From the NCBI GenBank assembly GCA_025937835.1, contig JAICQO010000011.1, positions 41,588 through 105,587 of the forward strand: a stretch of 64,000 nucleotides of DNA. Direction: 5' to 3'. Position 1 is the first letter of the stretch. Each line of letters begins with the position of its first letter. The translations under genes were made by a program, and so were the position numbers. Shown one piece after another: positions 17,343-25,884 of the stretch. The stretch is from Polyangiaceae bacterium. GTDB taxonomy: Bacteria; Myxococcota_A; Polyangia; Polyangiales; Polyangiaceae. Under the pieces are notes generated by a model. That model worked only from the letters and a program-made list of their open reading frames with translations, made no database searches and had not been told where the DNA came from.

Positions 17343-17963
17343 ATGCGAGGCGCGCTGCTCTTCGGGTTCGCCGCGCTGGCTTGCGGCAGCAACAAGCCCG
17401 AGCTCCCGAGCGGGCTCAGCGCTCCCGTGAGCTGCGTCGCGCCCGGCTACCCCGATGGGCCCTACGGCACCGAACCGGGCAGCTTGGTTCGGAACGCGTG
17501 TTTTCGCGGCTTCGTCTCGCCGCACACGAGCCGGCTCGAAGAGTCCGAGCTCGAGCCCGTGACGCTCGCCGATTTCCACGATCCAGCGCGCGAAGCGCCG
17601 GTCAAAGTGCTGCTCTTCAACACCGCAGCGCTGTGGTGCGTCGCCTGCCAGATCGAGCACCAGACGTTGCCGGGACACTACGCCGAGCTCGCGCCGCGCG
17701 GCTTGGAGATCGTGACCGCGGTCTTTCAGGACGAGCGCTACGAGCCGGCGGATTTCTCGGATCTCGAGGTCTGGATCGAGACCTTCCACACCAACTTCCC
17801 GATCGTGCTCGATCCGGGTTACAGCTTCGGGCTGTACGCCTCGGCCGAGTCGGCGCCGCTGAACCTGGTCGTGGACCCGAAGACGATGACGATCCTCGAC
17901 AAGTTCGTGGGCGACCAGCCGGCGGTGATGTGGCCGTACATCGAGTCGCTGCTCGACGATTGA
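17343..17963 (+). CDS. Redoxin-like lipoprotein (CVAC active site)
   Basis: 206 residues with a lipobox LAC (Cys14). The thioredoxin-fold part carries LLFNTAALWCVACQIEH with Cys99-Cys102, and later PTNLVVD-type cis-Pro region SAPLNLVVDPKT. It is a paralogue of the protein at 22187-22897: both have a P-x-GPYG motif before the domain, a matching DF(H/Y)(D/N)P segment and W-C-x-x-C. A thiol-disulfide exchange role on the periplasmic face is inferred. It lies between a lipoprotein and an outer-membrane barrel gene with gaps of 9 and 3 bp. Confidence 0.85.
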   Translation: MRGALLFGFAALACGSNKPELPSGLSAPVSCVAPGYPDGPYGTEPGSLVRNACFRGFVSPHTSRLEESELEPVTLADFHDPAREAPVKVLLFNTAALWCVACQIEHQTLPGHYAELAPRGLEIVTAVFQDERYEPADFSDLEVWIETFHTNFPIVLDPGYSFGLYASAESAPLNLVVDPKTMTILDKFVGDQPAVMWPYIESLLDD

Positions 17964-17966
17964 GAC

Positions 17967-19853
17967 ATGGCGCGGCGGCTACCTCCGAGCGCGCTCGCGC
18001 TGAGCCTGTCCCTTTCCCTTTCCGCGCAGCCGAGCCCCGCGCTCGAGCCGCTCGGCAGCAGCGAGCGCCCGGTGCTGGTCGAGGTCACGGAAGCCAGCAG
18101 CGTCATCTACAACGCCGACAACCGCGACACGCGCTCGGGTGACGTCCCGAGCGTCGCCAACGACAACGCCGGCTTCGTCTACAACCGGCTCAATTTGTCC
18201 GCGAGCTCCGACCCGTTCCGCGTGTCGCTCCGGCTCGACGGAGCCTGGTTCTTCGCGTCGCCGAGCCCCGACTCGATCGCCGACGAGCTCGTCTCGCGCT
18301 CGGGCCTCGACGGCGACGCGCGCGCCGAATTCTACGGAAACAAGGCCACCGAAGCCGGGATCGAGCTCTCGAACCGCTACCTCGACTGGCTGTATCCGGC
18401 GAAATACACGCTGAGCTACGCCACGCGCGAGTTCGAGCTCTCGCTCGGCGACACGACCGTGCAGCTCGGCCGCGGGCTCGTCCTCAGCGTGCGCAAGGTG
18501 GACGAGCTCTCGAGTGATACGACCGTGCGCGGGGCACGCCTCAACGCGCGGTTCGCGTCCGGCGCCACACGCTTGCGCCTGACTGCCGTCGGCGGCTCCC
18601 TGAACCCGTTACGGCTCGACGAGGCCAGCGGCCGCTACCTCGGCACGCATTCCTCGGTGACGCCGGGGTTCGTCACCGTCACCGAGGCCGGCATGCCGCG
18701 CGCCGTCGCTACCGATTTCGTGCCCGAAGCCGACGAGTGCGCACGCTACGGCACCTGCAGCTACTCACCCGATCGCGTGCTCGCAGGCGGCGCCGAGGTC
18801 GGGCTCCCGGGTCTGAAGCTCGGCACGCAAGCCTCGTGGCTGCTCCGCCAACAAGCCCTTTCGCGCGACGTGGTTCGCTCCGCGGAGCGCATCCTCACGG
18901 CCAGTCAGTCGCTCGAGCTCGTGCAGCTCGGCGAGGCCGGTAACGTGTACGTCGAAGCGGCGCTGCAAAAGCTCTCGCATGGCGAGGCCGCGAGCCGCGA
19001 GCCCGAGCTCGGCCACGCCGTCTACCTCGCGGCGAGCTGGGTGGACGACGCGTTCTCCGTACTGGTCGAGGGCAAGCATTATCGGCGCTTCTTTCCGCTG
19101 CTCGCCAACGTCAGCACCTCGCGCGCCCGCGAGTTCTCATTGCTCCAGTACAACGCGCCGCCCACCACCGAAGACCTCGTCAACGACACCCAATTCGAGA
19201 ACTTCAACACCTGCGTGAGCGGCGGTCGGATCCGTGGCGAGGCGCACCTCACCCGCAGCGACTCCGTGCGCGCCTGGCTCGGCCGCTACTCGACCTGGGC
19301 CGAGTCCGTCAGCAACACCGACTGCGAGATCCGCAGAGAATACGAGAACCGGATCTGGGACGCCGCGGTGGGCTTCGAGCATCGCATTCCGGGAGGCAAG
19401 CTGGACGTCTCGGCCGGCACTCGCTTCGACGACGCGGGCCGCGAGCTCGACACGCCTTCCGGCGCGACGCACGTCTTTTACCGCGAAGAGAACCTGCGCT
19501 ACACGGCTGCCTTCCCGCTCGGCGGCCCGTTCGCGCTCGAGCTCGACGGCGTCCACCGCCGCCGGCGTCAAACGCTCGGCGGCGATAGCAGCGGCGGCGC
19601 GTGGTTCGAGGGCCAGCACACCGCGAGCGTCGAATGGGGCGACCGCCTGGCTGCCGGCATCGGTTTCGAATACGACGACCACGCCACGGCCGAGACCTAC
19701 CTCAACACCCAGTGGAGTTATCGAGCCACGGACGCTGTGATTTTCGGGCTATTTGTCGGCCAGCGCCGCGGCGCGCTGCGCTGTATCGGCGGCGTGTGTC
19801 GTGTGTACCCGCCGTTCGAAGGCGCGCGGCTCGACGCGACGCTGCGCTTCTGA
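17967..19853 (+). CDS. Outer-membrane beta-barrel protein of unknown function
   Basis: 628 residues. A hydrophobic signal (LSLSLSLSAQPSPA) precedes a long chain of alternating strands (FRVSLRLDGAWFFAS, YTLSYATREFELSLGD, FALELDGVHRRRRQ) ending DATLRF, a C-terminal Phe signature for outer-membrane insertion. It resembles the DUF6029-type family of large barrels seen with redox lipoproteins, but that assignment is from memory. It is the last gene of the three-gene operon; a hairpin followed by TTAACTCTT lies 13 bp downstream. A handful of Cys (for example CARYGTC, CIGGVC) could be targets of the neighbouring redoxin. Confidence 0.78.
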   Translation: MARRLPPSALALSLSLSLSAQPSPALEPLGSSERPVLVEVTEASSVIYNADNRDTRSGDVPSVANDNAGFVYNRLNLSASSDPFRVSLRLDGAWFFASPSPDSIADELVSRSGLDGDARAEFYGNKATEAGIELSNRYLDWLYPAKYTLSYATREFELSLGDTTVQLGRGLVLSVRKVDELSSDTTVRGARLNARFASGATRLRLTAVGGSLNPLRLDEASGRYLGTHSSVTPGFVTVTEAGMPRAVATDFVPEADECARYGTCSYSPDRVLAGGAEVGLPGLKLGTQASWLLRQQALSRDVVRSAERILTASQSLELVQLGEAGNVYVEAALQKLSHGEAASREPELGHAVYLAASWVDDAFSVLVEGKHYRRFFPLLANVSTSRAREFSLLQYNAPPTTEDLVNDTQFENFNTCVSGGRIRGEAHLTRSDSVRAWLGRYSTWAESVSNTDCEIRREYENRIWDAAVGFEHRIPGGKLDVSAGTRFDDAGRELDTPSGATHVFYREENLRYTAAFPLGGPFALELDGVHRRRRQTLGGDSSGGAWFEGQHTASVEWGDRLAAGIGFEYDDHATAETYLNTQWSYRATDAVIFGLFVGQRRGALRCIGGVCRVYPPFEGARLDATLRF

Positions 19854-19865
19854 CATTTCGCGATT

Positions 19866-19884
19866 GGCGCCCCTTGGGGTCGCC
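19866..19884 (+). terminator. Hairpin terminator after the redoxin-barrel operon
   Basis: GGCG-CCCC-TT-GGGG-T-CGCC forms an 8-bp stem with one bulged T, 13 bp after the stop codon, and is followed by TTAACTCTT. The weak T-rich tail makes intrinsic termination plausible. Confidence 0.5.
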
Positions 19885-19968
19885 TTAACTCTTGGCGTCC
19901 GCGACGTAGAGCGCCACGGGGTGAACGCCCCCACGCGGCGCAAAGCCTTACCGCGGAGGGGCAGCGTA

Positions 19969-19997
19969 TTGACCCGGTATCGATTCACAATTAGCGT
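19969..19997 (+). promoter_or_regulatory. Possible sigma-70 promoter for the lactonase lipoprotein
   Basis: TTGACC (19969-19974), a 17-bp spacer and TAGCGT (19992-19997) lie 28 bp before the ATG at 20026. The -35 is good and the -10 is poor (3 of 6), so this is tentative. Confidence 0.3.
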
Positions 19998-20025
19998 CCG
20001 TGCAGGGCAAAACGTTGGAGCGCAA

Positions 20026-21615
20026 ATGCTTTCATTGAGATCTTCACTCCTCTGGTTGTTGGTCGGTGGTGGGTTGGCGTCGGTCGCTTGCGGCGATGAC
20101 GACGGCGGTAGTGACCCCGTGTCGACGGGCGGTAAGGGTGGTGGCGGGGGCATCGCCGGCAGCGGCGGAGTCAGGACCGGCGGCGCGGGCAGCGGCGCCC
20201 AGGGCGGAGCCAAGACCGGCGGTACGGGCGGCGTTGCGCCAACCGGCGGCTCTGCGCCAACCGGCGGCACCAACGGCGGCGGTGGCACGACGACCGGCGG
20301 CGGCGACAGCGGCGGCACCACGGGTGGAACCGTTCCCACGGCCGGAGCCGCGGGCTCGGGCGCAGGCGAAGCGGGCAGCGGCGGTGAAGCCGGCGGCGGC
20401 GCTGGTGAAGCGGGTGGCGGCGGCGCGGCTGGCAGCGGAGGCGCCGGCGGCAGCGGCGGTCTGGATGAAGAAGGCGGCAGTGGCGGTGAAGCGGGCGAGG
20501 CCGCGCTGAGCCCGCAGCATCTCTATGTCGGGTGCGCGGACGCTTCGGGCTCGCTCCAGGCTTACCTGTTCAACGGCACCTCGCTGAGCCCCCTCGGCAC
20601 CACGCTCACCACCGGCGCGATCTCGAACGCGACCTTCAACGACGATCAGGACCTGATGTACGTCGCTCACACGGTCACGAACGGCGAGACCAAGATCACG
20701 ACCTACACCCGCAACACCGCGAGCGGCGCGCTGACCCCCCTCGGTACCCCGGCAGACGTGCCGAGCGTCGCGCCCTCGGAGGAAGGCGGCGCGGGCGGCG
20801 CACCCGCTGGCGGGACGCAGCCGGGCCCGCAGACGCTGACGCTCGACAACGGCGAAGATTTCCTGGCCGTCCCCAACTACTCCTCGAACAACGTCTACGT
20901 CTACGAGGTGCTCGGCAACGGCTCCGTCGGCGAGATCGTGTCGGACGACTCCGACGGCGAGAAGGCGCACCACGCCATCTTCAGCAGCAACAACAACTTC
21001 ATGCTGGTTCCGTATCTCGGATCGGACCAGATCACCGTTTACGCTTTCGACGAGGAGACGGGCGAGATCGCCTTCCAGACGGACGAGCAGATGGCGGAAG
21101 ACGACAGCGGACCGAGGCACCTCGCGCTGCACCCGAACGGGACCTGGCTCTACGCCATCCACGAAACGGCGGGCGGCGCCTCCTCCGAGGCCGGACTGCT
21201 CGACGCCTTCACCTTCAACCAGAGCACCGGCGCCATCACGTTCCAGGACTCGTACGAGGTCCCGCTGCCCGATGGCTACAGCGGCCTGAAGAACGGCTCG
21301 GAGATCGCGTTCTCGCCCTCCGGCGACTTCCTGTACGTCTCGATGCGGCTCGACAACGCGGCCGAGGGCTCGATCGTCGTGTTCGAGGTCAACACGGGCG
21401 GCACGCTCAGCTTCGTGCAGGAAGTGAGCTCGCGGGGTGTCACCCCGCGGCACTTCAGCCTGTCGCGCGACGGGCAGCTGCTGGTCGTCGGCAACCAGAA
21501 CTCCGACACGGTCGCGTTGTTCCGCGTCGACACCTCGAGCGGCGAGCTCACCTTCCTCGACGACCGCGACGTCTGCGACAGCCCGCGTTTCGCGCTGTTT
21601 GCCGACATCGACTAA
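20026..21615 (+). CDS. Lipoprotein with 6-phosphogluconolactonase-type beta-propeller
   Basis: 529 residues from the ATG at 20026, giving a clean lipoprotein signal (LASVAC, Cys22); a longer open frame from 19753 has no signal sequence. After a very long Gly-rich linker (about 25-160) comes a propeller of the lactonase family (PF10282-like): LYVGCADASGSLQAYLF, SNATFNDDQDLMYVAHT, GPRHLALHPNGTWLYAIHE, IAFSPSGDFLYVSMR, TPRHFSLSRDGQLLVVGNQNSD. Such surface or periplasmic propellers often have no proven lactonase activity, so a binding role is equally likely. It is transcribed alone and converges on the TlpA gene at 21669. Confidence 0.88.
   Translation: MLSLRSSLLWLLVGGGLASVACGDDDGGSDPVSTGGKGGGGGIAGSGGVRTGGAGSGAQGGAKTGGTGGVAPTGGSAPTGGTNGGGGTTTGGGDSGGTTGGTVPTAGAAGSGAGEAGSGGEAGGGAGEAGGGGAAGSGGAGGSGGLDEEGGSGGEAGEAALSPQHLYVGCADASGSLQAYLFNGTSLSPLGTTLTTGAISNATFNDDQDLMYVAHTVTNGETKITTYTRNTASGALTPLGTPADVPSVAPSEEGGAGGAPAGGTQPGPQTLTLDNGEDFLAVPNYSSNNVYVYEVLGNGSVGEIVSDDSDGEKAHHAIFSSNNNFMLVPYLGSDQITVYAFDEETGEIAFQTDEQMAEDDSGPRHLALHPNGTWLYAIHETAGGASSEAGLLDAFTFNQSTGAITFQDSYEVPLPDGYSGLKNGSEIAFSPSGDFLYVSMRLDNAAEGSIVVFEVNTGGTLSFVQEVSSRGVTPRHFSLSRDGQLLVVGNQNSDTVALFRVDTSSGELTFLDDRDVCDSPRFALFADID
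20104..20512 (+). repeat. Gly-rich low-complexity linker (coding)
   Basis: About 135 codons are dominated by GGC/GGT with Ala, Ser, Thr and later Glu (TGG, SGG, EAGG units). This stretch separates the lipidated N-terminus from the propeller and is probably a flexible spacer to carry the domain away from the membrane. Confidence 0.85.
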
Positions 21616-21668
21616 TAACGACGACGCTGGGCCTCGTCACACCCGCTGACGGCTGATACTGACAGCCC

Positions 21669-22202
21669 TCAGCGGGCCAGCGCCGCTTCCACGTCGCGCT
21701 CGAGGGCGCCGTCGCTGGTGGTGCTGTAGCCTTCGCGCTTGGCGAGGATCGAGCCGTCGCGGCCGATCAGGACGCTGAAGGGGGCGCTCGTCTTGGGGTT
21801 GTAGAGAGCGACGACGCGCGTCTCCTGATCGAGCAAGATCGGGAAGCCGACGCCGAGCTTCTTCACTTCCGCGCGGACTTCGGGCAGCGCGTCTGCGCCG
21901 TCGATCGAGACGCCGAGCACGATGAAGCCGCGGGCTCGGTGGCGGCGATACAGCGCGTCGAGCTCGGGCATGGCGCGCAGGCAGGGCTGGCAGAAGGTCG
22001 CCCAAAAATCGATCAGCACCACCTCGCGCCCGAGGTGATCCGACAGGCGCTCGCTCCTGCCGTCGAGCGTGGGCAGCTCGAAATCGGGCGGCCCGCCTTG
22101 CGCGCGCTGCGCCGAACCGGCGGGTGAAGCGCCGCCGGCGCAAGCGACCGACAGCGCGCACAACCCGAGCGCCGCGAGCCTGTGCGTCAGCGCGACAGCC
22201 AC
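21669..22202 (-). CDS. TlpA-like thioredoxin-fold lipoprotein
   Basis: 177 residues, GTG start at 22202. The lipobox is LSVAC (Cys21). The redoxin core is PPDFELPTLDGRSERLSD, with Cys71-Cys74 in FWATFCQPC, GVSIDG and the cis-Pro region SAPFSVLIGRDG. It should reduce or exchange disulfides of envelope proteins. The start lies 16 nt inside the upstream redoxin-like gene, so the two are co-translated. Compared with the TlpA at 10828, it has no Gly-rich linker. Confidence 0.92.
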   Translation of the reverse strand: MAVALTHRLAALGLCALSVACAGGASPAGSAQRAQGGPPDFELPTLDGRSERLSDHLGREVVLIDFWATFCQPCLRAMPELDALYRRHRARGFIVLGVSIDGADALPEVRAEVKKLGVGFPILLDQETRVVALYNPKTSAPFSVLIGRDGSILAKREGYSTTSDGALERDVEAALAR

Positions 22203-22897
22203 TTCTCGATGCTCGCCCAGTACTGCGCTGGCGTGGTCGCGTCGAAGCCCATCGTCACGTCTAGGATCTTCATGTTCGACGTGTCGATGATCATGTTCAT
22301 GGGCGTGGCGTCGGAGTCGAAGTAAACACCGGATTTGAAGCCCGGATCGAGCGCCATCGGGAACGGCACCTTGAACGCGTCCGACCAGGCCGTGAGATCC
22401 TGGGGACGCGCGGAGAAGCCGTCGTTATCCTCGAACAACACGCCCAGGATCTCGATCCCCTTGGGCCGGTAGTTCGCGTAGACCTGATCGCGGCTCAGGT
22501 GCGTGTACTCGGCGCGGCAAACCGTGCACCACACCGCCGACGAGTTCAGCACCAGGACGCGCGGCCTGTCGGCGGACTTGGTCGGGTTGTAAAAGTCCGA
22601 GAGCCGCACGGTCTCGAACTTGGTGACGTCGTAGCCGGCCGCCGTCGGGTCGTGCCAGCCGACGAAGCTCAAATTGGCGATGATGGCGCCTTCGGCCTTG
22701 CCGTACGGACCCGCCGGATAATCCGGCTGGGCGTCGATCGCGACCGGCGGTGTCCCCGCCTCTCCGCCGACCACTTCCACGACGCGCCCCTCGGCGGCAG
22801 GCTCCGCCGACGGATCGTCCTGGGTGAGCGCCTCGCTCGAGCAACCTCCGAGGAACGCGACCGAAAGCAGTACCCGAGGGGTGAACCAGGCGCCCAT
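22187..22897 (-). CDS. Redoxin-like lipoprotein (CTVC active site)
   Basis: 236 residues from the ATG at 22897, which gives a lipoprotein signal ending LGGC (Cys19). The long open frame upstream is antisense to the Cys-rich gene and is not coding. The thioredoxin-type active site is SSAVWCTVCRAEY (Cys124, Cys127). It is a paralogue of 17343-17963 (shared YPxGPYG motif and domain order). It overlaps the TlpA gene downstream by 16 nt, forming a two-gene thiol-redox operon, and is divergent from the Cys-rich lipoprotein at 22988 across only 90 bp. Confidence 0.88.
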   Translation of the reverse strand: MGAWFTPRVLLSVAFLGGCSSEALTQDDPSAEPAAEGRVVEVVGGEAGTPPVAIDAQPDYPAGPYGKAEGAIIANLSFVGWHDPTAAGYDVTKFETVRLSDFYNPTKSADRPRVLVLNSSAVWCTVCRAEYTHLSRDQVYANYRPKGIEILGVLFEDNDGFSARPQDLTAWSDAFKVPFPMALDPGFKSGVYFDSDATPMNMIIDTSNMKILDVTMGFDATTPAQYWASIEKWLSR

Positions 22898-22987
22898 GGC
22901 GGCTAGTATGGCGCAAGCGTCGGAGCTTGGGGAGTGTCCTCGCCCGCCGTCACCCCTCTCCTTTTCCGCGAAGATCGTCGAAACGCC

Positions 22988-24361
22988 ATGGAATCCCCCG
23001 TCTTCGTTCGCCGCTGCTTCACTTTGGCGCTCAGCCTGGTCACGCTGTTCTCGTTGGGAGGCGCCGGCTGCTCGAGCGAGAGCGTCGCGAGCTGCGAAGA
23101 CGACGGCAGCTGCGCTTGCAGGGACTCGGATTGTGCGGACGGCGAACGCTGCGTTCAGGGCGAGTGCCGCAAGACCTGTGAGACTCAGGACGATTGCCCG
23201 ATCGCCCAGAACTGCGCCGTCTTCGAGTTCGCGGGCGGTGAGCGGGAGCAGCGCTGCGTCGTGCTCGACTACGCCGCGGACGGGAGCACGGGCCACAGCG
23301 AGCCGTGCGCGGCTGACGACGATTGCGACACCCCGCGGGGTTATCGCTGCATCGACGGCGCGTGCGCGCACAGCGCCGCCGCGTTCGAGACCTGCGGGGA
23401 AGACTCGGACTGCCAGAGCGGGCTCAGCTGCGTGGGTGGCCTCTGTACCTTTGCCTGCGGCAGCCATTTCGACTGCGGCGGGCTCGGATTGTGCGAGAGC
23501 TCCGCGCGAGGCACCTATTGCGAGCCCTCGGACCAGCTCGCGCCCGGCCAGTACTACAGCGCCTGCCCGTCCGGACCGAGTCAGTGCGATCTCGAGAACG
23601 ACTTCATCTGTCTGAGCTACGGCCAGGGCGATCTCGACGCGTTCTGCACGGCGGACTGCGGCCGCGACGACGATTGCCCGTCCGGGTTCCGCTGCGGCGC
23701 AGCCTCGGCCGTGCCGTGTGAGGATGCGTGCGGCGAGGCCGGCAGCCCCGACGCACCGGGTTGTGTGCCAGCGGTCGAAATCGGCGAGGGCAAGCGCTAC
23801 CAGTGCGGAGCGACCGGCCTCGTGCGCCCCGTGTGCGTGAAGAAAGCGTTTTGTTCGCCGTGCGAGAGCGATGCGGACTGCCTCGCCGTGCCGGGGCAGG
23901 TTTGCGCCAAGGACGCGAGCGGCGAGAAGATTTGCACCGTGCCCTGCGCGCCGGGAGCCGATTCGTGTCCCTGGGGCAACGCCGGCGAATGTGGGCTGTT
24001 CGACGAAGAGCTCGGGATCCCGACCTGCTCGCACCGCTTCGGTTCCTGCCACGGTGAAGGGCTCGGCTGCGAGCCGTGCGTGAACGAGTCCGACTGCCCG
24101 AACGGCTTCTGCGCGCGCTCGGCGTTCACGCAAGAGCAGTACTGCATCGACCTCACGACGAGCTGCGACTGCGACGGAGACGAGGATGCGTCGGGCACTT
24201 GCCGAGGCCACGGCTGCCCCGACTCGCCGGGCGGTCCGGCCCTCACCTGCCTCGGCGTCGAACGCTACGACGGCGATCCGTTCGCCAATCATTGCCTCGG
24301 CGCAACCACGCAAAGTCAGCTGTTCGGCGGGTCGCCACAGACCGGGTGTTGGTCAAAATAA
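22988..24361 (+). CDS. Cysteine-rich lipoprotein (about 58 Cys)
   Basis: 457 residues from the ATG at 22988, giving a signal that ends GGAGC. The mature part has about 58 Cys arranged in repeated short modules such as CEDDGSCACRDSDCADGERC, EDSDCQSGLSCVGGLC and DDDCPSGFRC, resembling the disulfide-rich Dickkopf/EGF-like repeats frequent in myxobacterial secreted proteins. It is expected to be lipidated and heavily disulfide-bonded outside the cytoplasm. The adjacent divergent operon encodes two thiol-redox lipoproteins, which fits a role in folding it. Function otherwise unknown. Confidence 0.82.
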   Translation: MESPVFVRRCFTLALSLVTLFSLGGAGCSSESVASCEDDGSCACRDSDCADGERCVQGECRKTCETQDDCPIAQNCAVFEFAGGEREQRCVVLDYAADGSTGHSEPCAADDDCDTPRGYRCIDGACAHSAAAFETCGEDSDCQSGLSCVGGLCTFACGSHFDCGGLGLCESSARGTYCEPSDQLAPGQYYSACPSGPSQCDLENDFICLSYGQGDLDAFCTADCGRDDDCPSGFRCGAASAVPCEDACGEAGSPDAPGCVPAVEIGEGKRYQCGATGLVRPVCVKKAFCSPCESDADCLAVPGQVCAKDASGEKICTVPCAPGADSCPWGNAGECGLFDEELGIPTCSHRFGSCHGEGLGCEPCVNESDCPNGFCARSAFTQEQYCIDLTTSCDCDGDEDASGTCRGHGCPDSPGGPALTCLGVERYDGDPFANHCLGATTQSQLFGGSPQTGCWSK

Positions 24362-24462
24362 CCCAAGCGCTCGCGGGGCGGACCAAGCTAATCTCCGGCG
24401 TCACGCTCGGCCGAGCCGTGCTCGGTCCGAGTGTCTTTATCGATTAGTAAGGAGCACGCCCC

Positions 24463-25749
24463 ATGAGAAACATCACCGATTACCGGCGAGCAATGCTGGT
24501 GTTTGCCGCGCTCGGACTCGCAGTCATCCCCGCCTGCAGCGAGGAAGACAACCCGCTCAGCGCCGCCGGCGAAGAGCTCGCCGAGCAGTGCGGACTGACT
24601 TGCCCCGTCGAAGGCGTGCTCGAGGGCAACGCTTCGATCTCGGGCGTGGCGAGGGTCGACGCGTTCTTCAAGAGCGTCGTGAACTTCCAGGCCAAGGCGG
24701 ATTTGACCGCGAGCCGCATCAACGCGGAGCTCGCCAAGATCCGGGCGTCGCTCGACCTGGACGCCAACGCCGACGGCGCCGCGATCGTCGCCGCCATCAA
24801 GGCCAAGTATCAGCTCGAAGGCGACCTCGCCGTGCGCGTGCAGCCGGCGCGCTGCGCCGTGTCTGCCGAGGCGACGGTGCAGGCGCAGGCCCGCTGCGAA
24901 GGCGAAGTGACCCCGCCCAGGGCGTCGGTCGAGTGCCAGGGCAGCTGCGAGGTGGAGGCGAGCGGCTCCGTCGAATGTGAAGGCGAGCTCGAGTGCACCG
25001 GCACCGCGCCGGAGCTCAATTGCACGGGCAGCTGTCAGGGCAGCTGCGAGCTCGCGGTCGCCGCGGAGTGCACGGGCACCTGCCACGGCGAGTGCGACGG
25101 CACCTGCAGCAGCGAGAACGCGATGGGTCAGTGCAACGGCACCTGCGAAGGTCAGTGTCGGGGCAGCTGCGAGCTCACCGCGGGCGGTGAGTGCAGCGGC
25201 GAGTGCCGCGGTCAGTGCACCTACAAGCCGGCCAACGCGGAGTGCAACGGCACCGCGCGTTGCCAGGCCATGGGCAGCGCGTCCGTGGAGTGCGAGGGCC
25301 GCTGCGAGGGCGAGTTCACGCCGCCCGAGGCCAGCGTCGAGTGCCAGGCGTCCGCGAAGGCGGAAGCGTCGCTCGAGGTCGAGTGCACCCCGCCGGCCAT
25401 CGACATCGGCTACCAGTTCTCGGCCAGCGCCGACGCGCAGACCAAGGCGGAGTTCCAGGCGTTCCTGGTGGGCTTCCGCGCCCGCGCCAGCGCCATCTTC
25501 GCCGAGCTGAAGCGCGCCGAGGTCGTGATCGCGGCTGGCGCAGAGGTCTCGGCTTCTGCCGAATCGGCCGTCAGCGGTGCCATCGACGTGGCGCTCGAGG
25601 GTGAGACTTCGCTGAAGGCAAAGATCGGCCTCGGCTGCGCCCTCGGAGCCATCCCCGACGTCGCGACCGCCGTCACCGCGTCGACGCAGCGCCTGCAGAC
25701 GCAGGTTACGGCCGCTGCGAGCCTGAGCACCGCGCTGTCCGAGGGCTGA
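24463..25749 (+). CDS. Secreted protein with C-x-G-x-C repeats and helical ends
   Basis: 428 residues; a clear Shine-Dalgarno AAGGAG at 24449-24454, 8 nt before the ATG, fixes the start. The signal ends LAVIPAC (lipobox). Residues about 45-130 are helical, then about 145-315 hold a Cys ladder (about 30 Cys in all) with units like CTGTCHGECDGTC and CNGTCEGQCRGSC. Two near-copies of a segment, C-E-G-E-(V/F)-TPP-x-ASVECQ, bracket the ladder, and a second helical part of about 110 residues closes the protein. I know of similar Cys-ladder proteins in Sorangium-type genomes but no function. It follows the Cys-rich lipoprotein by 101 bp. Confidence 0.8.
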   Translation: MRNITDYRRAMLVFAALGLAVIPACSEEDNPLSAAGEELAEQCGLTCPVEGVLEGNASISGVARVDAFFKSVVNFQAKADLTASRINAELAKIRASLDLDANADGAAIVAAIKAKYQLEGDLAVRVQPARCAVSAEATVQAQARCEGEVTPPRASVECQGSCEVEASGSVECEGELECTGTAPELNCTGSCQGSCELAVAAECTGTCHGECDGTCSSENAMGQCNGTCEGQCRGSCELTAGGECSGECRGQCTYKPANAECNGTARCQAMGSASVECEGRCEGEFTPPEASVECQASAKAEASLEVECTPPAIDIGYQFSASADAQTKAEFQAFLVGFRARASAIFAELKRAEVVIAAGAEVSASAESAVSGAIDVALEGETSLKAKIGLGCALGAIPDVATAVTASTQRLQTQVTAAASLSTALSEG

Positions 25750-25779
25750 GCCCCGAGAGTGCGGAAAAATGACCAAGCC

Positions 25780-25812
25780 CGGTCGGGGGGAGCCATTTTT
25801 GCCCCCCGGCCG
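25780..25812 (+). terminator. Strong GC hairpin after the Cys-ladder gene
   Basis: CGGTCGGGGGG, an 11-nt loop and CCCCCCGGCCG pair over 11 bp with one T-G wobble, 30 bp after the stop codon. No T-run follows, so it may stabilise the 3' end or help Rho-type termination. The rest of 25750-25884 shows nothing else. Confidence 0.45.
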
Positions 25813-25884
25813 CGGCGGTCAACAAAATCACCCGGGTCGGTTCAGGTTTTCCCGCGTCTTCCGTTCTCTTGAAGCGAAGACCCC

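Noticed and set aside
19753..20025. Upstream extension of the lactonase lipoprotein.
   Set aside because: It overlaps the barrel gene's 3' end and its terminator; the signal peptide begins at 20026.
22898..24313. Upstream extension of the redoxin-like gene (frame open to 24313).
   Set aside because: It runs antisense through the Cys-rich gene; the ATG at 22897 gives a clean lipoprotein signal.
24405..24416. 12-bp palindrome GCTCGGCCGAGC before the Cys-ladder gene.
   Set aside because: Such GC palindromes are common at this base composition and it has no further support as a regulatory site.
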